From Sphingomonas sp. SUN039 (lineage in GTDB: Bacteria; Pseudomonadota; Alphaproteobacteria; Sphingomonadales; Sphingomonadaceae), in the NCBI RefSeq assembly GCF_024758725.1, contig NZ_CP096972.1, positions 62,001 to 126,000 on the forward strand: a DNA stretch of 64,000 nucleotides. Direction: 5' to 3'. The notes below the pieces were generated by a model, which was not told the DNA's origin, ran no database searches, and saw only the letters and a program-made list of their open reading frames with translations. Below are positions 8,123-17,711 of the stretch, piece by piece; position 1 is the first letter of the stretch; each line of letters begins with the position of its first letter. The translations under genes and the position numbers were made by a program.

Positions 8123-10876
8123 GTGAAATCCATTCAGAAACTTGCTTTGGTCGGCGTCAGCCTTGGCGCGCTCATGGTGCCGGTTCAGGTCGCAGCGCAG
8201 GCGCCAAAGCCCGCAGAGGCCGATGCCAAGGACGCCGATATCGTCGTTACCGGCACGCTGATTCGCAACACACAGGTCGTCGGATCGCAAACCCTAACGG
8301 TCGATGCCGCCAAGATCACCGAGCGGGCCGCGACCTCGACCAACGAATTGCTGCGGGCCATCCCGCAAATTGCAAATACGTTCAACGGCCGGATCGAGGG
8401 TGACCCGCGTGGCGTCTCCGGAAATGGCACGTCGATCACGCGTCCCAATCTCCGTAACATTCCGTCGACCGGCGCGTCGTCGGGTGCGCTTACCCTGTTG
8501 ATGGTCGATGGCATGCGCCTCACCCCGGTCGGTGTGAATCAGGCCTCGGTCGATCCCGACGTTATTCCCGTTGCTGTGCTCGAAGGCATCGATATCGTGA
8601 CCGATGGCGGCTCTTCGCTTTATGGCGCAGACGCGGTTGCGGGCGTCATGAACTTCCGTTCGATGCGGAAGTTCGACGGTATCAAGATCGACGGCAATTC
8701 CGCCCATGGGACGACGATCAGGGGGTATAAGGCCTGGGATGCTGCGCTGACGGTCGGCACGAGCTGGGCAACCGGCAATGCCTATATTTCGGGCGGTTAC
8801 TCGCACCGCAACCTCATCCAGAATTTTCAGGCCCCCTGGACGTCGGGCCTGTCGTACACCGCCGCAGGCATAGGCAGTTTTTCTGGCACCCAGTGCAACA
8901 GCCCCGTTGGTACGCAGATCACCTACCGCTATCTTGCGATTCCCGGCGTGTTCACCGGCTGGACCAACAATCCAGCAGCGGGCGGTGCCACGACGCCTAT
9001 CGGTACGCCTTGTGACGATGTCGCCACCGGCACCTATCTGCCCGAACAAAAGCGTATGAACGTCTTTGCCGCCGTTTCGCAGCAGTTCGGTGACAATGTC
9101 GACCTGCGCGTCACGGCTTATTGGGTGAAGCGCGATACCTACATCAATTCCTTTGCACGCGGTTACACGACTCCGGCACAGGCCGCCCCGTCGGGCGCGC
9201 CGGGGACGCTAGGCGCGCCGGCAACCTCGCCAACAACGATTCTGGGCGGCACAGGTTTCTCTTTTCTGCCCAATGCGGCCTATCGCAACGCGTTTCAGAC
9301 CGTCGGGTTCGAGACTTGGGGCATCTCGCCCGAACTGAAGGTCAAGCTGGGTGGAGATTGGCAGTTGCGGGTCAGCACCCATTACGGTCGCTCGACCAAC
9401 TCGCAGAGCTTCCCTGGCACCGATGCCGTCAAGGCGCAGTGCTATATCAGCGGAACGAGCGGCGGCAGTACCGCTGCATGCAACGGGATCGCCGGCGGCC
9501 AGCTCAATCCGCTGAACGCCGCAGCCGCGAGCGCCGCCGTCATCAACGACATCCTCAACTATACGAGCGCACAGGACACGAAGCACGAATTGTTCTATGC
9601 TCGGGCGGTTATCGACGGCTCGCTCTTCACTTTGCCCGGTGGCGAAGCGAAGATTGCTGGCGGCATCGAATTTCAGAACAACAAGGCGCAGAGCCGGATC
9701 AATGCAGGCACGTTCGGCTCGATCAGCGCCGTTCCGTTCAGCAGCTACAGCCGCAACGCAAAGTCGGCTTTCGCAGAAGTCTCGCTGCCGATCACGACCT
9801 TTGCTACGGTAAACGGGTCGGTTCGCTACGACGACTATAGTGACTTCGGCACCACGACGAATCCGAGCATCGGTTTCAAGCTGACACCCGCACCTTGGCT
9901 CAAGCTGTTCGGACACTGGAACACGTCGTTCAACGCGCCGACTGCCATTGACGGGTTTGCGTTCGGTACCGGCCGTTTTGTCTGCGGGATTTATGTGGCG
10001 GGGAGTACTGTCGCCTCGCAACGTCCCAATGATCCGCTGGGGCGCGACACGAGCAGGCAGGGGACCTGCGCCATGGTCTTGCAAGGGTCGCGACCGGGCC
10101 TGAAGCCGCAAACTGCCACAAGCTGGGCTGTAGGCTTTGAAGTGACACCGACACGCAACATCAAATTCGGCGGTCAGTTCTACTCCATTGCGCTGAAGAA
10201 TACGCTGGGCAGTGTGAACCCGGCCGACAGCACGACCTACACGACGAACCCGACGTTCTACACCTACAACGTCACATCGACCCAATATGCTGCCATTTTG
10301 GGGACGCTTGTGAACGGTGCTCAACTCGGCGCGCAGCAGCCGTCCGGTAACATCGCTTTGATCGTGGATACCCGTACCACCAACCTGAATGCAGCGAGGC
10401 TGGAAGGTGTGGATTTCAACGCGGCGATCACATGGGATCTGGATGATGTGAACAAGCTGACACTCGGCCTGGATGGGACACGCCAGACCCGTGCGCAGCT
10501 TTCTACCAACGGCTTGCTCACGAATGAGCTGTCGCGTGGTAGTCCGGCGCTGACCGCGATAACCTATCTCGCGCTCAGCGGGGGGCCGTTTACCGCCCGG
10601 ATTGCGTTCAACCATTCTGGCCGCTTCACCGACAATTCCCTGAATAATCTCGGCGTTGCCGAAGAAGTGAATCCTTTCACGACGACCGATGTAAGCGTTG
10701 GGTACAGCTTCAGGAATGTCGATGGCCCCCTCAGCGGTCTGTCGGTGCGGCTGAACATCGACAATGCGTTTGAAACGACGCCGCAGACGATCAGGCGCGC
10801 AAACACGAACAACGTAAGCTACAACAACTGGACATTGGGTCGCGTGGTCAAGCTGGGCGCGAGCTTCAAGTTCTGA
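8123..10876 (+). CDS. TonB-dependent outer-membrane receptor
   Basis: This 917-residue protein takes up a ligand across the outer membrane using TonB/ExbBD energy. A signal peptide (residues 1-26, ending VQVAAQ) precedes a plug domain that starts around DADIVVTGTLIRN and includes SSLYGADAVAGVMNFR, the conserved end of the plug. The remainder forms the beta barrel and ends in phenylalanine (KLGASFKF), as expected for BAM-assembled proteins. The start is GTG at 8123, behind a strong GGAGGGGAGG ribosome site. Sphingomonads use many such receptors for uptake of aromatic and hydrophobic compounds. Its divergent position from the periplasmic redox operon suggests that it supplies that operon's substrate. 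Confidence 0.93.
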   Translation: MKSIQKLALVGVSLGALMVPVQVAAQAPKPAEADAKDADIVVTGTLIRNTQVVGSQTLTVDAAKITERAATSTNELLRAIPQIANTFNGRIEGDPRGVSGNGTSITRPNLRNIPSTGASSGALTLLMVDGMRLTPVGVNQASVDPDVIPVAVLEGIDIVTDGGSSLYGADAVAGVMNFRSMRKFDGIKIDGNSAHGTTIRGYKAWDAALTVGTSWATGNAYISGGYSHRNLIQNFQAPWTSGLSYTAAGIGSFSGTQCNSPVGTQITYRYLAIPGVFTGWTNNPAAGGATTPIGTPCDDVATGTYLPEQKRMNVFAAVSQQFGDNVDLRVTAYWVKRDTYINSFARGYTTPAQAAPSGAPGTLGAPATSPTTILGGTGFSFLPNAAYRNAFQTVGFETWGISPELKVKLGGDWQLRVSTHYGRSTNSQSFPGTDAVKAQCYISGTSGGSTAACNGIAGGQLNPLNAAAASAAVINDILNYTSAQDTKHELFYARAVIDGSLFTLPGGEAKIAGGIEFQNNKAQSRINAGTFGSISAVPFSSYSRNAKSAFAEVSLPITTFATVNGSVRYDDYSDFGTTTNPSIGFKLTPAPWLKLFGHWNTSFNAPTAIDGFAFGTGRFVCGIYVAGSTVASQRPNDPLGRDTSRQGTCAMVLQGSRPGLKPQTATSWAVGFEVTPTRNIKFGGQFYSIALKNTLGSVNPADSTTYTTNPTFYTYNVTSTQYAAILGTLVNGAQLGAQQPSGNIALIVDTRTTNLNAARLEGVDFNAAITWDLDDVNKLTLGLDGTRQTRAQLSTNGLLTNELSRGSPALTAITYLALSGGPFTARIAFNHSGRFTDNSLNNLGVAEEVNPFTTTDVSVGYSFRNVDGPLSGLSVRLNIDNAFETTPQTIRRANTNNVSYNNWTLGRVVKLGASFKF

Positions 10877-10909
10877 TCCGGCGTTAACCCGCTTTCCCGG
10901 TTCAGGGGC

Positions 10910-10947
10910 ATCGGCCGGGCAGTTCGCTGTCCGGCCGATTTGCTTTG
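10910..10947 (+). terminator. Rho-independent terminator with UUCG tetraloop
   Basis: A strong hairpin follows the receptor gene. The arms are 10910-10922 and 10927-10939, with one G-U wobble, closing on a TTCG tetraloop (10923-10926). A T-rich tail (TTGCTTTGC) follows. It probably ends the receptor transcript before the TetR gene. Confidence 0.75.
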
Positions 10948-11044
10948 CGAAACAGGGTTTTCGCCACGGCGATAGACGGCGGCTTGCCTTGACTCTCGAC
11001 GCCGGCCGATCAGGAGTGGCGCATAGGTGACGAAGGATGCGACA

Positions 11045-11731
11045 ATGACCGAGCCCCGCAAACGCCGGTCGCGCGATCCGGTGGCAACGCGTGCGGACAT
11101 ATTGGAAGCAGCGTGCACGCTGCTCGCCAAGGACGGGCCCGAGGGGATCAGCCTGTCCGAAGTCGCCAAGCTTGCAGGTATCAACCGCGGCACCGCCTAC
11201 CAGCATTTCGAAACGCGTGAAAAGCTGATCGAGGCGACCACCGAATGGGTGTCGGACAAGATGTTCCGCGCGGTGTTCGGCGATCCGGAGACGCTGGGCG
11301 AACGCAATGTCGGCGAAGTCGATATCGCGAGCCTGACCGACCGGTTGCACATGTTCGCGATGGACAATCCCGAACTGTGCCGGATCTGGTTGTTGCAATT
11401 GCTGTCCTCGCCAGAACCGTCGCGCGATCCGTTCTGGCGCGAATATGAAGGGTCGCTCGCCCGCTTCGCGGCGACCGAATTCGCCCAGCCGGGGATCGAT
11501 ACGGAGGCGCTGTCGGTGCTCAACCTGGCGGGGGCCTTCCTGTGGCCGGTGTGGGCGCGGTCGCATGCGCATGGCGACGACGACCGGCGCAGCCTTGCGG
11601 TGCGCTTTTCGCAAGAGGCGCTCCGCCTCAGCATGTACGGATCGCTGCAAAGCGAGAACTATCCGCTGATCGCCGAACGGCTGGGCCGCGCGCCCAAGGT
11701 GCCGGTCAAGCTCCGCGCCGTCGGCGGCTGA
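11045..11731 (+). CDS. TetR-family transcriptional regulator
   Basis: This is a 228-residue repressor-type protein. The N-terminal helix-turn-helix is typical: [17 protein letters not shown], then [30 protein letters not shown]. The C-terminal ligand-binding domain is not assignable to a ligand. ATG at 11045 has AAGGA seven bases upstream and is preferred over a GTG six codons earlier. The gene stands directly before the acryloyl-CoA reductase-like, acyl-CoA ligase and SDR genes with only 32 bp to the next start. It is therefore likely to be part of, or to control, that unit. Confidence 0.88.
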   Translation: MTEPRKRRSRDPVATRADILEAACTLLAKDGPEGISLSEVAKLAGINRGTAYQHFETREKLIEATTEWVSDKMFRAVFGDPETLGERNVGEVDIASLTDRLHMFAMDNPELCRIWLLQLLSSPEPSRDPFWREYEGSLARFAATEFAQPGIDTEALSVLNLAGAFLWPVWARSHAHGDDDRRSLAVRFSQEALRLSMYGSLQSENYPLIAERLGRAPKVPVKLRAVGG

Positions 11732-11763
11732 GCTATTTTCCCATCGCATTCGAAGGACAAGCC

Positions 11764-12747
11764 ATGTTTTCAGCCATTGTGATCGACAAGACCGACGACC
11801 AGCAGAGCGTTTCGCTCCAGCAGGTCGATGAGGCGCAACTTCCCGAAGGCGATGTGACGATCGACGTCGACTATTCGACGCTGAACTACAAGGACGGGCT
11901 GGCGATCACGGGCAAGTCGCCGATTGCCCGCAAGTTTCCGATGGTACCGGGCATCGATCTGGTCGGAACGGTGCGCGACAGCAGCCATGCCGACTGGAAG
12001 GCAGGCGACCGGGTCGTGCTCAACGGCTGGGGCGTCGGCGAGGGGCATTGGGGCGGCCTGTCGCAGGTCGCACGGTTGAAGGGCGAGTGGCTGGTGCCGC
12101 TGCCCGCTGCGTTCAGCGGCAAGCAGGCGATGGCGATCGGCACGGCGGGCTACACCGCAGCTCTGTGCGTCGATGCGCTGGTTGCTGCAGGCGTGACGCC
12201 CGATCAGGGCGAAGTGCTGGTGACAGGCGCAACCGGCGGGGTCGGCAGTGTCGCGGTGGCGTTGCTCAAAAAGGCCGGGTTTACAGTGGTCGGCTCAACC
12301 GGAAAAGCATCCGAACACGCGTATCTGACGCAGCTCGGCGCCGACGAGATCATCGACCGTGCGACCCTGTCCGAGCGTGGCAAGCCATTGCAGCGCGAAC
12401 GCTGGGCGGGTGTCGTCGATTCGGTCGGCAGCACGACGCTCGCCAATGCCTGTGCGGCGACCAAATACGGCGGCGCGGTCGCGGCCTGCGGCCTCGCGGG
12501 CGGCGCGGATTTCCCCGCCACGGTCATGCCGTTCATTCTGCGCGGTGTGCGCCTGCTCGGCGTGGACAGCGTGATGGCGCCCAAGGGGCCGCGCATGGCG
12601 GCATGGGCCCGGCTGGCACGCGACCTCGACCCCGCGTTGCTCGACGTGATCGCGCACGAGATCGGGCTGGGCGAGGCGATTGCCGCCGCGGCCGACCTGA
12701 TCGACGGCAAGGTGCGCGGGCGCGTGCTCGTCGATGTCAACCGCTAG
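11764..12747 (+). CDS. YhdH/AcuI-like zinc-independent alcohol dehydrogenase family reductase
   Basis: This 327-residue medium-chain reductase belongs to the YhdH/AcuI branch. Its characterised members reduce acryloyl-CoA to propionyl-CoA with NADPH. The N-terminal GroES-like fold includes the signature [16 protein letters not shown] and the [12 protein letters not shown] segment. The Rossmann motif is [20 protein letters not shown]. No structural zinc cysteine cluster is present, as expected. The ATG has AAGGAC upstream. The 14-bp overlap with the following ligase gene argues for a shared transcript. Here the substrate may be another alpha,beta-unsaturated thioester or enone rather than acryloyl-CoA. 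Confidence 0.85.
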   Translation: MFSAIVIDKTDDQQSVSLQQVDEAQLPEGDVTIDVDYSTLNYKDGLAITGKSPIARKFPMVPGIDLVGTVRDSSHADWKAGDRVVLNGWGVGEGHWGGLSQVARLKGEWLVPLPAAFSGKQAMAIGTAGYTAALCVDALVAAGVTPDQGEVLVTGATGGVGSVAVALLKKAGFTVVGSTGKASEHAYLTQLGADEIIDRATLSERGKPLQRERWAGVVDSVGSTTLANACAATKYGGAVAACGLAGGADFPATVMPFILRGVRLLGVDSVMAPKGPRMAAWARLARDLDPALLDVIAHEIGLGEAIAAAADLIDGKVRGRVLVDVNR

Positions 12748-14377
12748 CACGCCTTCGATCATTTACGGCCCGCCGCTCGACGAGGAGCAGGGCATCGGCG
12801 ATCTCACGCTCGGTGGATGGCTGCGCGCGGCGACGGCACAGGGCGGCAAGCGCGAAGCGCTGGTCCTGCACGAGGACGGGCAGGCGATCCGCTGGAGCCA
12901 TGCCGAACTTTGGGACCAGGCGAATGCGGTCGCGCGCGCGCTGATCGCGTGCGGCGTCGGCAAGGGCACGCGGGTCGGCGTGCTGATGACCAACCGGCCC
13001 GAATTTCTGGCGGCGGCGTTCGGGACGGCGCTTGCGGGCGGGGTCGCGACGACCTTCAGCACGTTTTCGACGCAAGCCGAGCTCGATTACCTGCTTCAGG
13101 CGTCGTGCGTGTCGGTGCTGCTCGTCGAGCGCAAAGTTCTCAAGAAGGACTTTGTCGAAATGCTCGCCGGGCTCGGGCAGGAAGACTATCCCTACCTCAC
13201 TTACGTCGCCACCGTCGGCACGCCGACCGACGACGTCGAGGGCTGGGACTCTTTCGTTGCGCGCGGCAACGCTGTCCCACAGGCACAGGTCGATGCACGC
13301 GCAGCCGGCGTTTCGCCTGCCGATACCGGCGTGCTGTTCTTCTCCTCGGGATCGACCGCCAAGCCGAAAGGCGTGCTGAGTTCGCATCGCGGGGTCACGC
13401 TGCAACTGTGGCGCTGGCGGCGGTTCAATAAGGCGGAATCCGACGCGCGGGCGTGGTCGGCGAACGGGTTTTTCTGGTCGGGCAATTTCTGCATGGCATT
13501 GGGCGGCGCGCTGACGGCGGGAGGCAGCCTCGTCCTGCAAAAGACCTTCGATCCCGCAGAAGCGCTTACGCTGATGGAGGCGGAGCGCGTGACCATGGCC
13601 TATGCCTGGCCGCATCAATATGCCCAGCTCGAGGCCGCACCGAACTGGCTCTCAGTCGATCTATCGGCGCTGCATTACGTCAACACCACCTATGCGTTCG
13701 GCAAGCACCCGACCGTCAAGACCGACTGGCAGGAGCCGTGGCACGCGTACGGCAATACCGAGACCTTCACGATCAATTCGATCTTCGATTCGGGGACGCC
13801 GGTGGAGCGGATCAACAACAGCCATGGCGAGCCGCTGGCGGGCAATGTCTTCAAGATCGTCGATCCGCTGACCGGTGCGGTCGTGCCGATGGGCGAACGC
13901 GGCGAGATCGCGGTCAAGGGGCCGACGCTGATGATGGGCTATCTCGGAATCCCGCTCGCCGACTCGCTCGACAGCGAGGGATTCTTCCGCACCGGCGACG
14001 GCGGCTATGTCGATGCAGAGAACCGGCTCTATTGGGAGGGGCGGCTCAACGACATAATCAAGACCGGCGGCGCGAATGTGTCGCCGATCGAGGTCGACGA
14101 GCTGATCAAGACCTGCCCGGGCGTGAAGGTGTGCCAGACCGTCGGCGTGCCGCATGATACGCTCGGCGAACTGGTGGTCAGCTGCATCGTCCCGCACGCG
14201 GATGCGACGCTCGATGAAGCGGCGGTGCAGGCCTTCGCCAAGGCGCAGCTCGCCAGTTTCAAAGTGCCGCGCCGCGTCCTGTTCTTCGCCGAGGACGAGA
14301 TCGCGCTGACGGGGACATCGAAGATCAAGACCGCCGATCTGCGCGCGCTCGCCGCGAAGCGGCTGGATGGAGAATAA
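12734..14377 (+). CDS. Acyl/aryl-CoA ligase (AMP-dependent synthetase family)
   Basis: This 547-residue enzyme activates a carboxylic acid to its CoA thioester with ATP. The core motifs of the adenylate-forming family are present in order: [12 protein letters not shown] (phosphate loop), [11 protein letters not shown], and [18 protein letters not shown] followed by [19 protein letters not shown]. The catalytic lysine is near the C-terminus in [13 protein letters not shown]. The overall pattern recalls feruloyl- or cyclohexanecarboxyl-CoA ligases, but specificity is not readable. The ATG at 12734 lies inside the end of the reductase gene. The next start (SDR) is 4 bp after its stop, so the genes form an operon. 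Confidence 0.88.
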   Translation: MSTASTPSIIYGPPLDEEQGIGDLTLGGWLRAATAQGGKREALVLHEDGQAIRWSHAELWDQANAVARALIACGVGKGTRVGVLMTNRPEFLAAAFGTALAGGVATTFSTFSTQAELDYLLQASCVSVLLVERKVLKKDFVEMLAGLGQEDYPYLTYVATVGTPTDDVEGWDSFVARGNAVPQAQVDARAAGVSPADTGVLFFSSGSTAKPKGVLSSHRGVTLQLWRWRRFNKAESDARAWSANGFFWSGNFCMALGGALTAGGSLVLQKTFDPAEALTLMEAERVTMAYAWPHQYAQLEAAPNWLSVDLSALHYVNTTYAFGKHPTVKTDWQEPWHAYGNTETFTINSIFDSGTPVERINNSHGEPLAGNVFKIVDPLTGAVVPMGERGEIAVKGPTLMMGYLGIPLADSLDSEGFFRTGDGGYVDAENRLYWEGRLNDIIKTGGANVSPIEVDELIKTCPGVKVCQTVGVPHDTLGELVVSCIVPHADATLDEAAVQAFAKAQLASFKVPRRVLFFAEDEIALTGTSKIKTADLRALAAKRLDGE

Positions 14378-14381
14378 CGAC

Positions 14382-15140
14382 ATGGGCAAGTTCACCGGCA
14401 AGATAGTGCTCGTGACTGGCGGGGCCGCAGGTTTGGGCCGCGCTTACGCCGAGACCTTCGCCACCGAGGGCGCGCATCTGATCCTCGCCGACATCGATGA
14501 AGCCGGAATGGCGGAAACGCAGCGGCTGGTGGAAGCGCTTGGTGCGACGGCGGAATGGCATCGCTGCGACATGTCCGACGAGGCGCAGATCAACGCGCTG
14601 GGGGCTGCCGTGCTGGGCAAGCACGACCGGCTAGATGTGCTCATCAACAATGCCGGACTGCATCTGGGCGAAATCGCGCGCGGCTTCTTCGGGCTCGGTC
14701 AGGCGAAGTGGCAGTATTTCTACGCGGTCAACGTCATCGGCCCGCTGCTGCTCGCCGAGGCCCTGCGCCCCGCGCTCGCCAAGGCAGAGGGCCTCATCAT
14801 CAACAAATCGTCGATGGCGAGCTACCAGCCGCAGACCGCCTACGGCATCACCAAGGCGTCGCTCAACATCTTCACCCATGCCATGGCCGCCCAGTTCGGC
14901 GTCGACGGCATCCGCTGCGTCGCGATCGCGCCCGGCCTGATGGAAACGCCCGCGTCGAAGGGCGGCGTTGCCGACGACAATTGGGAACGGATCAAGGGGA
15001 TGCAGTCGGTCAAGCGCCAGGGGACGGCACAGGATATCGCCAACCTCGGGCTGTTTCTCGCCTCCGACGAGGGCAGCTTCGTCAACAACCAGGTCATCCT
15101 GTGCGATGGCGGCAACGCGATGCGCGGTTTCCGGATGTGA
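14382..15140 (+). CDS. Short-chain dehydrogenase/reductase (SDR)
   Basis: This 252-residue classical SDR oxidises or reduces an alcohol/ketone with NAD(P). The cofactor motif is TGGAAGLGRAYAETF, followed by D at the end of the second strand (LADIDE), which favours NAD. The NNAG motif and the catalytic S...YGITK triad residues are present (SSMASYQPQTAYGITKAS). ATG at 14382 was chosen because GGAG lies nine bases upstream, whereas the ATG at 14367 overlaps the ligase coding end. The stop overlaps the next gene's GTG. A role in oxidising a hydroxyacyl-CoA or ring hydroxyl formed downstream of the ligase is inferred. Confidence 0.88.
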   Translation: MGKFTGKIVLVTGGAAGLGRAYAETFATEGAHLILADIDEAGMAETQRLVEALGATAEWHRCDMSDEAQINALGAAVLGKHDRLDVLINNAGLHLGEIARGFFGLGQAKWQYFYAVNVIGPLLLAEALRPALAKAEGLIINKSSMASYQPQTAYGITKASLNIFTHAMAAQFGVDGIRCVAIAPGLMETPASKGGVADDNWERIKGMQSVKRQGTAQDIANLGLFLASDEGSFVNNQVILCDGGNAMRGFRM

Positions 15141-15562
15141 CCGAATTCGATGACTGGCGAGCGATCTGTGAACTGAAGGCGCGTTATTGCCGATGCCTCG
15201 ATACCAAGGACTGGGCGGGCTACGCGGCGGTCTTTACCGATGACGTCGTCATCGACACCACGGCGGCAGGCGGACCGCGATTCGAGGGGCGCGACATCGC
15301 CGTTGCGGGTGTCCGCGCTGCTGTAGAACGCGCGATCACGACGCATCACGTCCACAACCCCGAGATCCTCGTCGACGGCGACACGGCAACCGCCATCTGG
15401 GCGATGCAGGACCGCAACATCTGGCCCGAGGGCCGCGCGCTACTCGGCTTCGGGCATTATCACGAGCGCTATGTCCGGACGGACGGCAAATGGCGGATCG
15501 CGGAATCGCGGCTCACGCGGTTGCATATAGACTATGTCGGGGACGGCTCCACCCCGACGTGA
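15137..15562 (+). CDS. SnoaL-like/NTF2-fold protein
   Basis: This 141-residue protein shows the cone-shaped NTF2/SnoaL pattern: an N-terminal ICELKARYCRCLDTKDWAGYAAVFTDDVVID segment, a central sheet, and a C-terminal sheet ending KWRIAESRLTRLHIDYV. Members include isomerases, dehydratases and small ring-hydroxylating dioxygenase beta-like folds; this one has no definite catalytic assignment. It starts with GTG at 15137, overlapping the SDR stop by four bases, so it is the last gene of the 11.0-15.6 kb operon. The residue after the opening segment (DTTAAGGPRFEGRDIAVAGV) is typical of the family. Confidence 0.8.
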   Translation: MTEFDDWRAICELKARYCRCLDTKDWAGYAAVFTDDVVIDTTAAGGPRFEGRDIAVAGVRAAVERAITTHHVHNPEILVDGDTATAIWAMQDRNIWPEGRALLGFGHYHERYVRTDGKWRIAESRLTRLHIDYVGDGSTPT

Positions 15563-15576
15563 CGTAAAGAACGGTT

Positions 15577-15783
15577 TCAGCCGTTGGATGCTTCGTCGCT
15601 CAGCGAGATCGCCCGCGACGGGCATTGGTCGACAGCGCGACGGACCAAATCCTCGAGCTCCGCTGGCACCTCGCCGACGAGTATGGTGGCATAGCCGTCG
15701 TCGTGGAGTTCGAACACTTCGGGGCTGATCCCCACGCAGATGCCGAACCCCGCGCAGACCTCCGGATCGATGCGGACTTTCAT
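15577..15783 (-). CDS. 3Fe-4S ferredoxin, P450 partner
   Basis: This 68-residue ferredoxin carries electrons to the P450 encoded directly upstream. The visible ligands are C10, C16 and C54 in CAGFGICVG and QCPSRAI. The second position of the usual four-cysteine motif is glycine (AGFG), which fits a 3Fe-4S cluster as in other P450 ferredoxins. The start at 15783 overlaps the P450 stop as ATGA, so the two are translated together. No ferredoxin reductase gene is adjacent, so one must be provided from elsewhere. Confidence 0.92.
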   Translation of the reverse strand: MKVRIDPEVCAGFGICVGISPEVFELHDDGYATILVGEVPAELEDLVRRAVDQCPSRAISLSDEASNG

Positions 15784-17096
15784 CGCGGCGCTGCTTCCAC
15801 CGCGTCGAACTCGATTGCGATATGCGTCAGGCCACGCAGGATGAAGGTCGGCAGGTAGCTGTAGCGGCGCGCGTCCGCCGGGCCGTGGACGCTCTCGTCG
15901 ATGCGGATGTCGCTGGTCCGGTCGAACATGCGGTTGAGCGCGACGACTGTTTCCGCTCGCGCGAGCGGGGCACCGGGGCAGGCGTGGCGACCGGCGCCGA
16001 AGGCGATGTGCAGCCGCGCGTTCTTGCGGTCGAGCTGGAACTCGCCCGGGTTCTCGAACTTGCGGGCGTCGCGGTTGGCGGCAGCGTTGGCGACGTAGAG
16101 AAAAGTGCCTGCGGGCACATCGACGCCGCCCAGCGTCGTCGGCTTCTTCACCAAGCGGAAATCGCCCTTCACCGGCCCTTCGATCCGCAGGCATTCCTCG
16201 ACGAAATTGGGGATCAGGCTGCGGTCCTCGCGCAGGGTTTTCTGGATATCGGGGCGTTCGGCGATCGTCTTGAAGGCATAGCTGAGCAGGCGGACTGTGG
16301 TTTCCTGTCCGGCGGCAAACACATTGGCGGCAATGCGCGCGACCTCGATCGGTTCGGGCACATCGCCGCCGGGGAAAGTGGCAGCGGCGAGCTCGGTCAG
16401 GATGCCGTCCTTCGGGTTGACCCTGCGATCCGCGATATACCAGGAGAATTTGTCGTAGAGCCATTCGAGCGGCCCGTGGTTGACCTCGCCATCGGTGCCG
16501 CCGACAACTGCCCCGCCGCTGTCCTGCTCGACGCGGATCAAGTGCTTGCGGAACTCGATGCGGTCCTCTGGCGGCACGCCGAGCAGATCGGCGACGACGA
16601 GCACCGCGAATTGCTGGGCAAACTCGTTCTGGAACTCGCATTCGCCGCGCGCCAGAAACGTGTCGATCTGCTGGTCGGCCAGCTTCCACATGAAGTCCTC
16701 ATTCTCCTTGAGGCGCTTCGGCGTGATCAGCGACATGAGCAGGGCACGGTGCTTGGTGTGCTCGGGCGGGTCCATCGTCGGCAACTGATCGTGGAAGGCG
16801 GTCTGGTCGCGATATTCCTCGATCAGTTCCGAAATGTCGTCGTTCCCGCGACCCTCCAGCGGGATCGGGCAACCCGCGAACGGGCCGCTGGTCGACATGA
16901 CATTGGAGAAGCGGGCGGGGTCGTTATAGACCTCCAGCGCCTCGTTATAGCCGGTGACCATGACTATGCCCTGGTGCGGCTCGCGCATGACCGGGCACTG
17001 GTCGCGCAGATGGTCGAAATAGGTGTAGGGATCGGTGACGAACCGGTCGCTCAGAAAGAAATTATGCGCGTCGAAGTCGTTGAGCGTCTCGGTCAT
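15780..17096 (-). CDS. Bacterial cytochrome P450
   Basis: This 438-residue soluble monooxygenase inserts one oxygen atom into an organic substrate. The I-helix motif is A262-G-Q-E-T-T267, with an unusual glutamate in place of the common aspartate before threonine. The K-helix E301-x-x-R304 and the haem loop FGAGRHACPG with axial cysteine C373 are intact. The ATG at 17096 follows GAGGGAGAG. The gene forms a two-gene unit with its ferredoxin and is divergent from the MarR-EmrA-EmrB genes. No substrate can be assigned; sphingomonad P450s of this class often hydroxylate terpenoid or steroid skeletons. Confidence 0.93.
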   Translation of the reverse strand: MTETLNDFDAHNFFLSDRFVTDPYTYFDHLRDQCPVMREPHQGIVMVTGYNEALEVYNDPARFSNVMSTSGPFAGCPIPLEGRGNDDISELIEEYRDQTAFHDQLPTMDPPEHTKHRALLMSLITPKRLKENEDFMWKLADQQIDTFLARGECEFQNEFAQQFAVLVVADLLGVPPEDRIEFRKHLIRVEQDSGGAVVGGTDGEVNHGPLEWLYDKFSWYIADRRVNPKDGILTELAAATFPGGDVPEPIEVARIAANVFAAGQETTVRLLSYAFKTIAERPDIQKTLREDRSLIPNFVEECLRIEGPVKGDFRLVKKPTTLGGVDVPAGTFLYVANAAANRDARKFENPGEFQLDRKNARLHIAFGAGRHACPGAPLARAETVVALNRMFDRTSDIRIDESVHGPADARRYSYLPTFILRGLTHIAIEFDAVEAAPR

Positions 17097-17228
17097 GATC
17101 TCTCCCTCGCGCGTCCCGCCGCAGAATGTCGGGTCGCGAATGTCTGAAAACCTGTGCCGGAGACTAACCGGCTTGCCGCGCATCGGCTACCGGAGCGGCC
17201 GTCGGCCCCACGCTTATCGCCCGAACGA

Positions 17229-17257
17229 TTGACAATAGTAAGCATCGTTATTAATTC
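17229..17257 (+). promoter_or_regulatory. Possible sigma-70 promoter of the MarR-EmrAB unit
   Basis: A consensus TTGACA stands at 17229-17234. At the expected spacing there is only a poor -10 candidate (TAATTC, 17252-17257). The stretch is AT-rich against GC-rich surroundings and lies 8-36 bp before the MarR ATG. The flanking AATAG...TTATT half-sites might form an imperfect operator. Confidence 0.35.
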
Positions 17258-17264
17258 CACGCTT

Positions 17265-17711
17265 ATGGACGAGAATCCCGGATCACGGCTGGCCGATGTC
17301 GCGCGGCTGATGCGCCGTTCTTTCGACGCGCGCGCACGCGGCATCGGCGTGACGCGGCCGCAATGGCAGGTCTTGTCGGCGCTGCGCCGTCACGAGGGTG
17401 TCAATCAGGGCAAGCTCGCCGACCTGCTCGACGTCGAACCGATCACCGTGTGCCGCATGGTCGACCGGTTGCAGGAGGCCGATCTGGTCGAGCGCCGCAC
17501 CGATCCCGCCGACCGGCGGTCGTGGCGGCTTTATCTTACGGCCAAGGCGCATGACCTGTTGGGCCACCTGCGCCCGCTTGCCGAGGAGATGATCGAGGAG
17601 GCGTTCGATGGCGTGGATCAGAACGACCGGGTCCGCCTGATGGCAACGCTCGATCGCATCCACCAGAATCTGTCACGCCGCCCCCCTGAGCCAATGGTGT
17701 CGCATGGCTGA
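17265..17711 (+). CDS. MarR-family regulator of the adjacent efflux pump
   Basis: This 148-residue winged-helix regulator shows the full MarR core: TRPQWQVLSALRRHEGVNQG, KLADLLDVEPITVCRMVDRL, then LVERRTDPADRRSWRLYLT with the conserved wing DPADRRSW. ATG at 17265 was preferred over the longer open frame because the family core starts about 30 residues later. It overlaps the membrane-fusion protein gene by 8 bp. MarR-EmrA-EmrB gene order is the classic arrangement in which the regulator represses the pump until a phenolic or hydrophobic ligand binds. It may also control the divergent P450-ferredoxin unit. Confidence 0.88.
   Translation: MDENPGSRLADVARLMRRSFDARARGIGVTRPQWQVLSALRRHEGVNQGKLADLLDVEPITVCRMVDRLQEADLVERRTDPADRRSWRLYLTAKAHDLLGHLRPLAEEMIEEAFDGVDQNDRVRLMATLDRIHQNLSRRPPEPMVSHG

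Noticed and set aside
9209-11749. 846-codon open frame on the minus strand across the receptor gene
   Set aside because: It has no ribosome site or recognisable domain, while the plus strand encodes a complete TonB-dependent receptor. High GC content leaves long antisense frames open.
15570-15585. Hairpin AACGG/CCGTT considered as a terminator between the convergent SnoaL-like and ferredoxin genes
   Set aside because: The stem is only 5 bp without a T-tract, and it overlaps the ferredoxin coding end.
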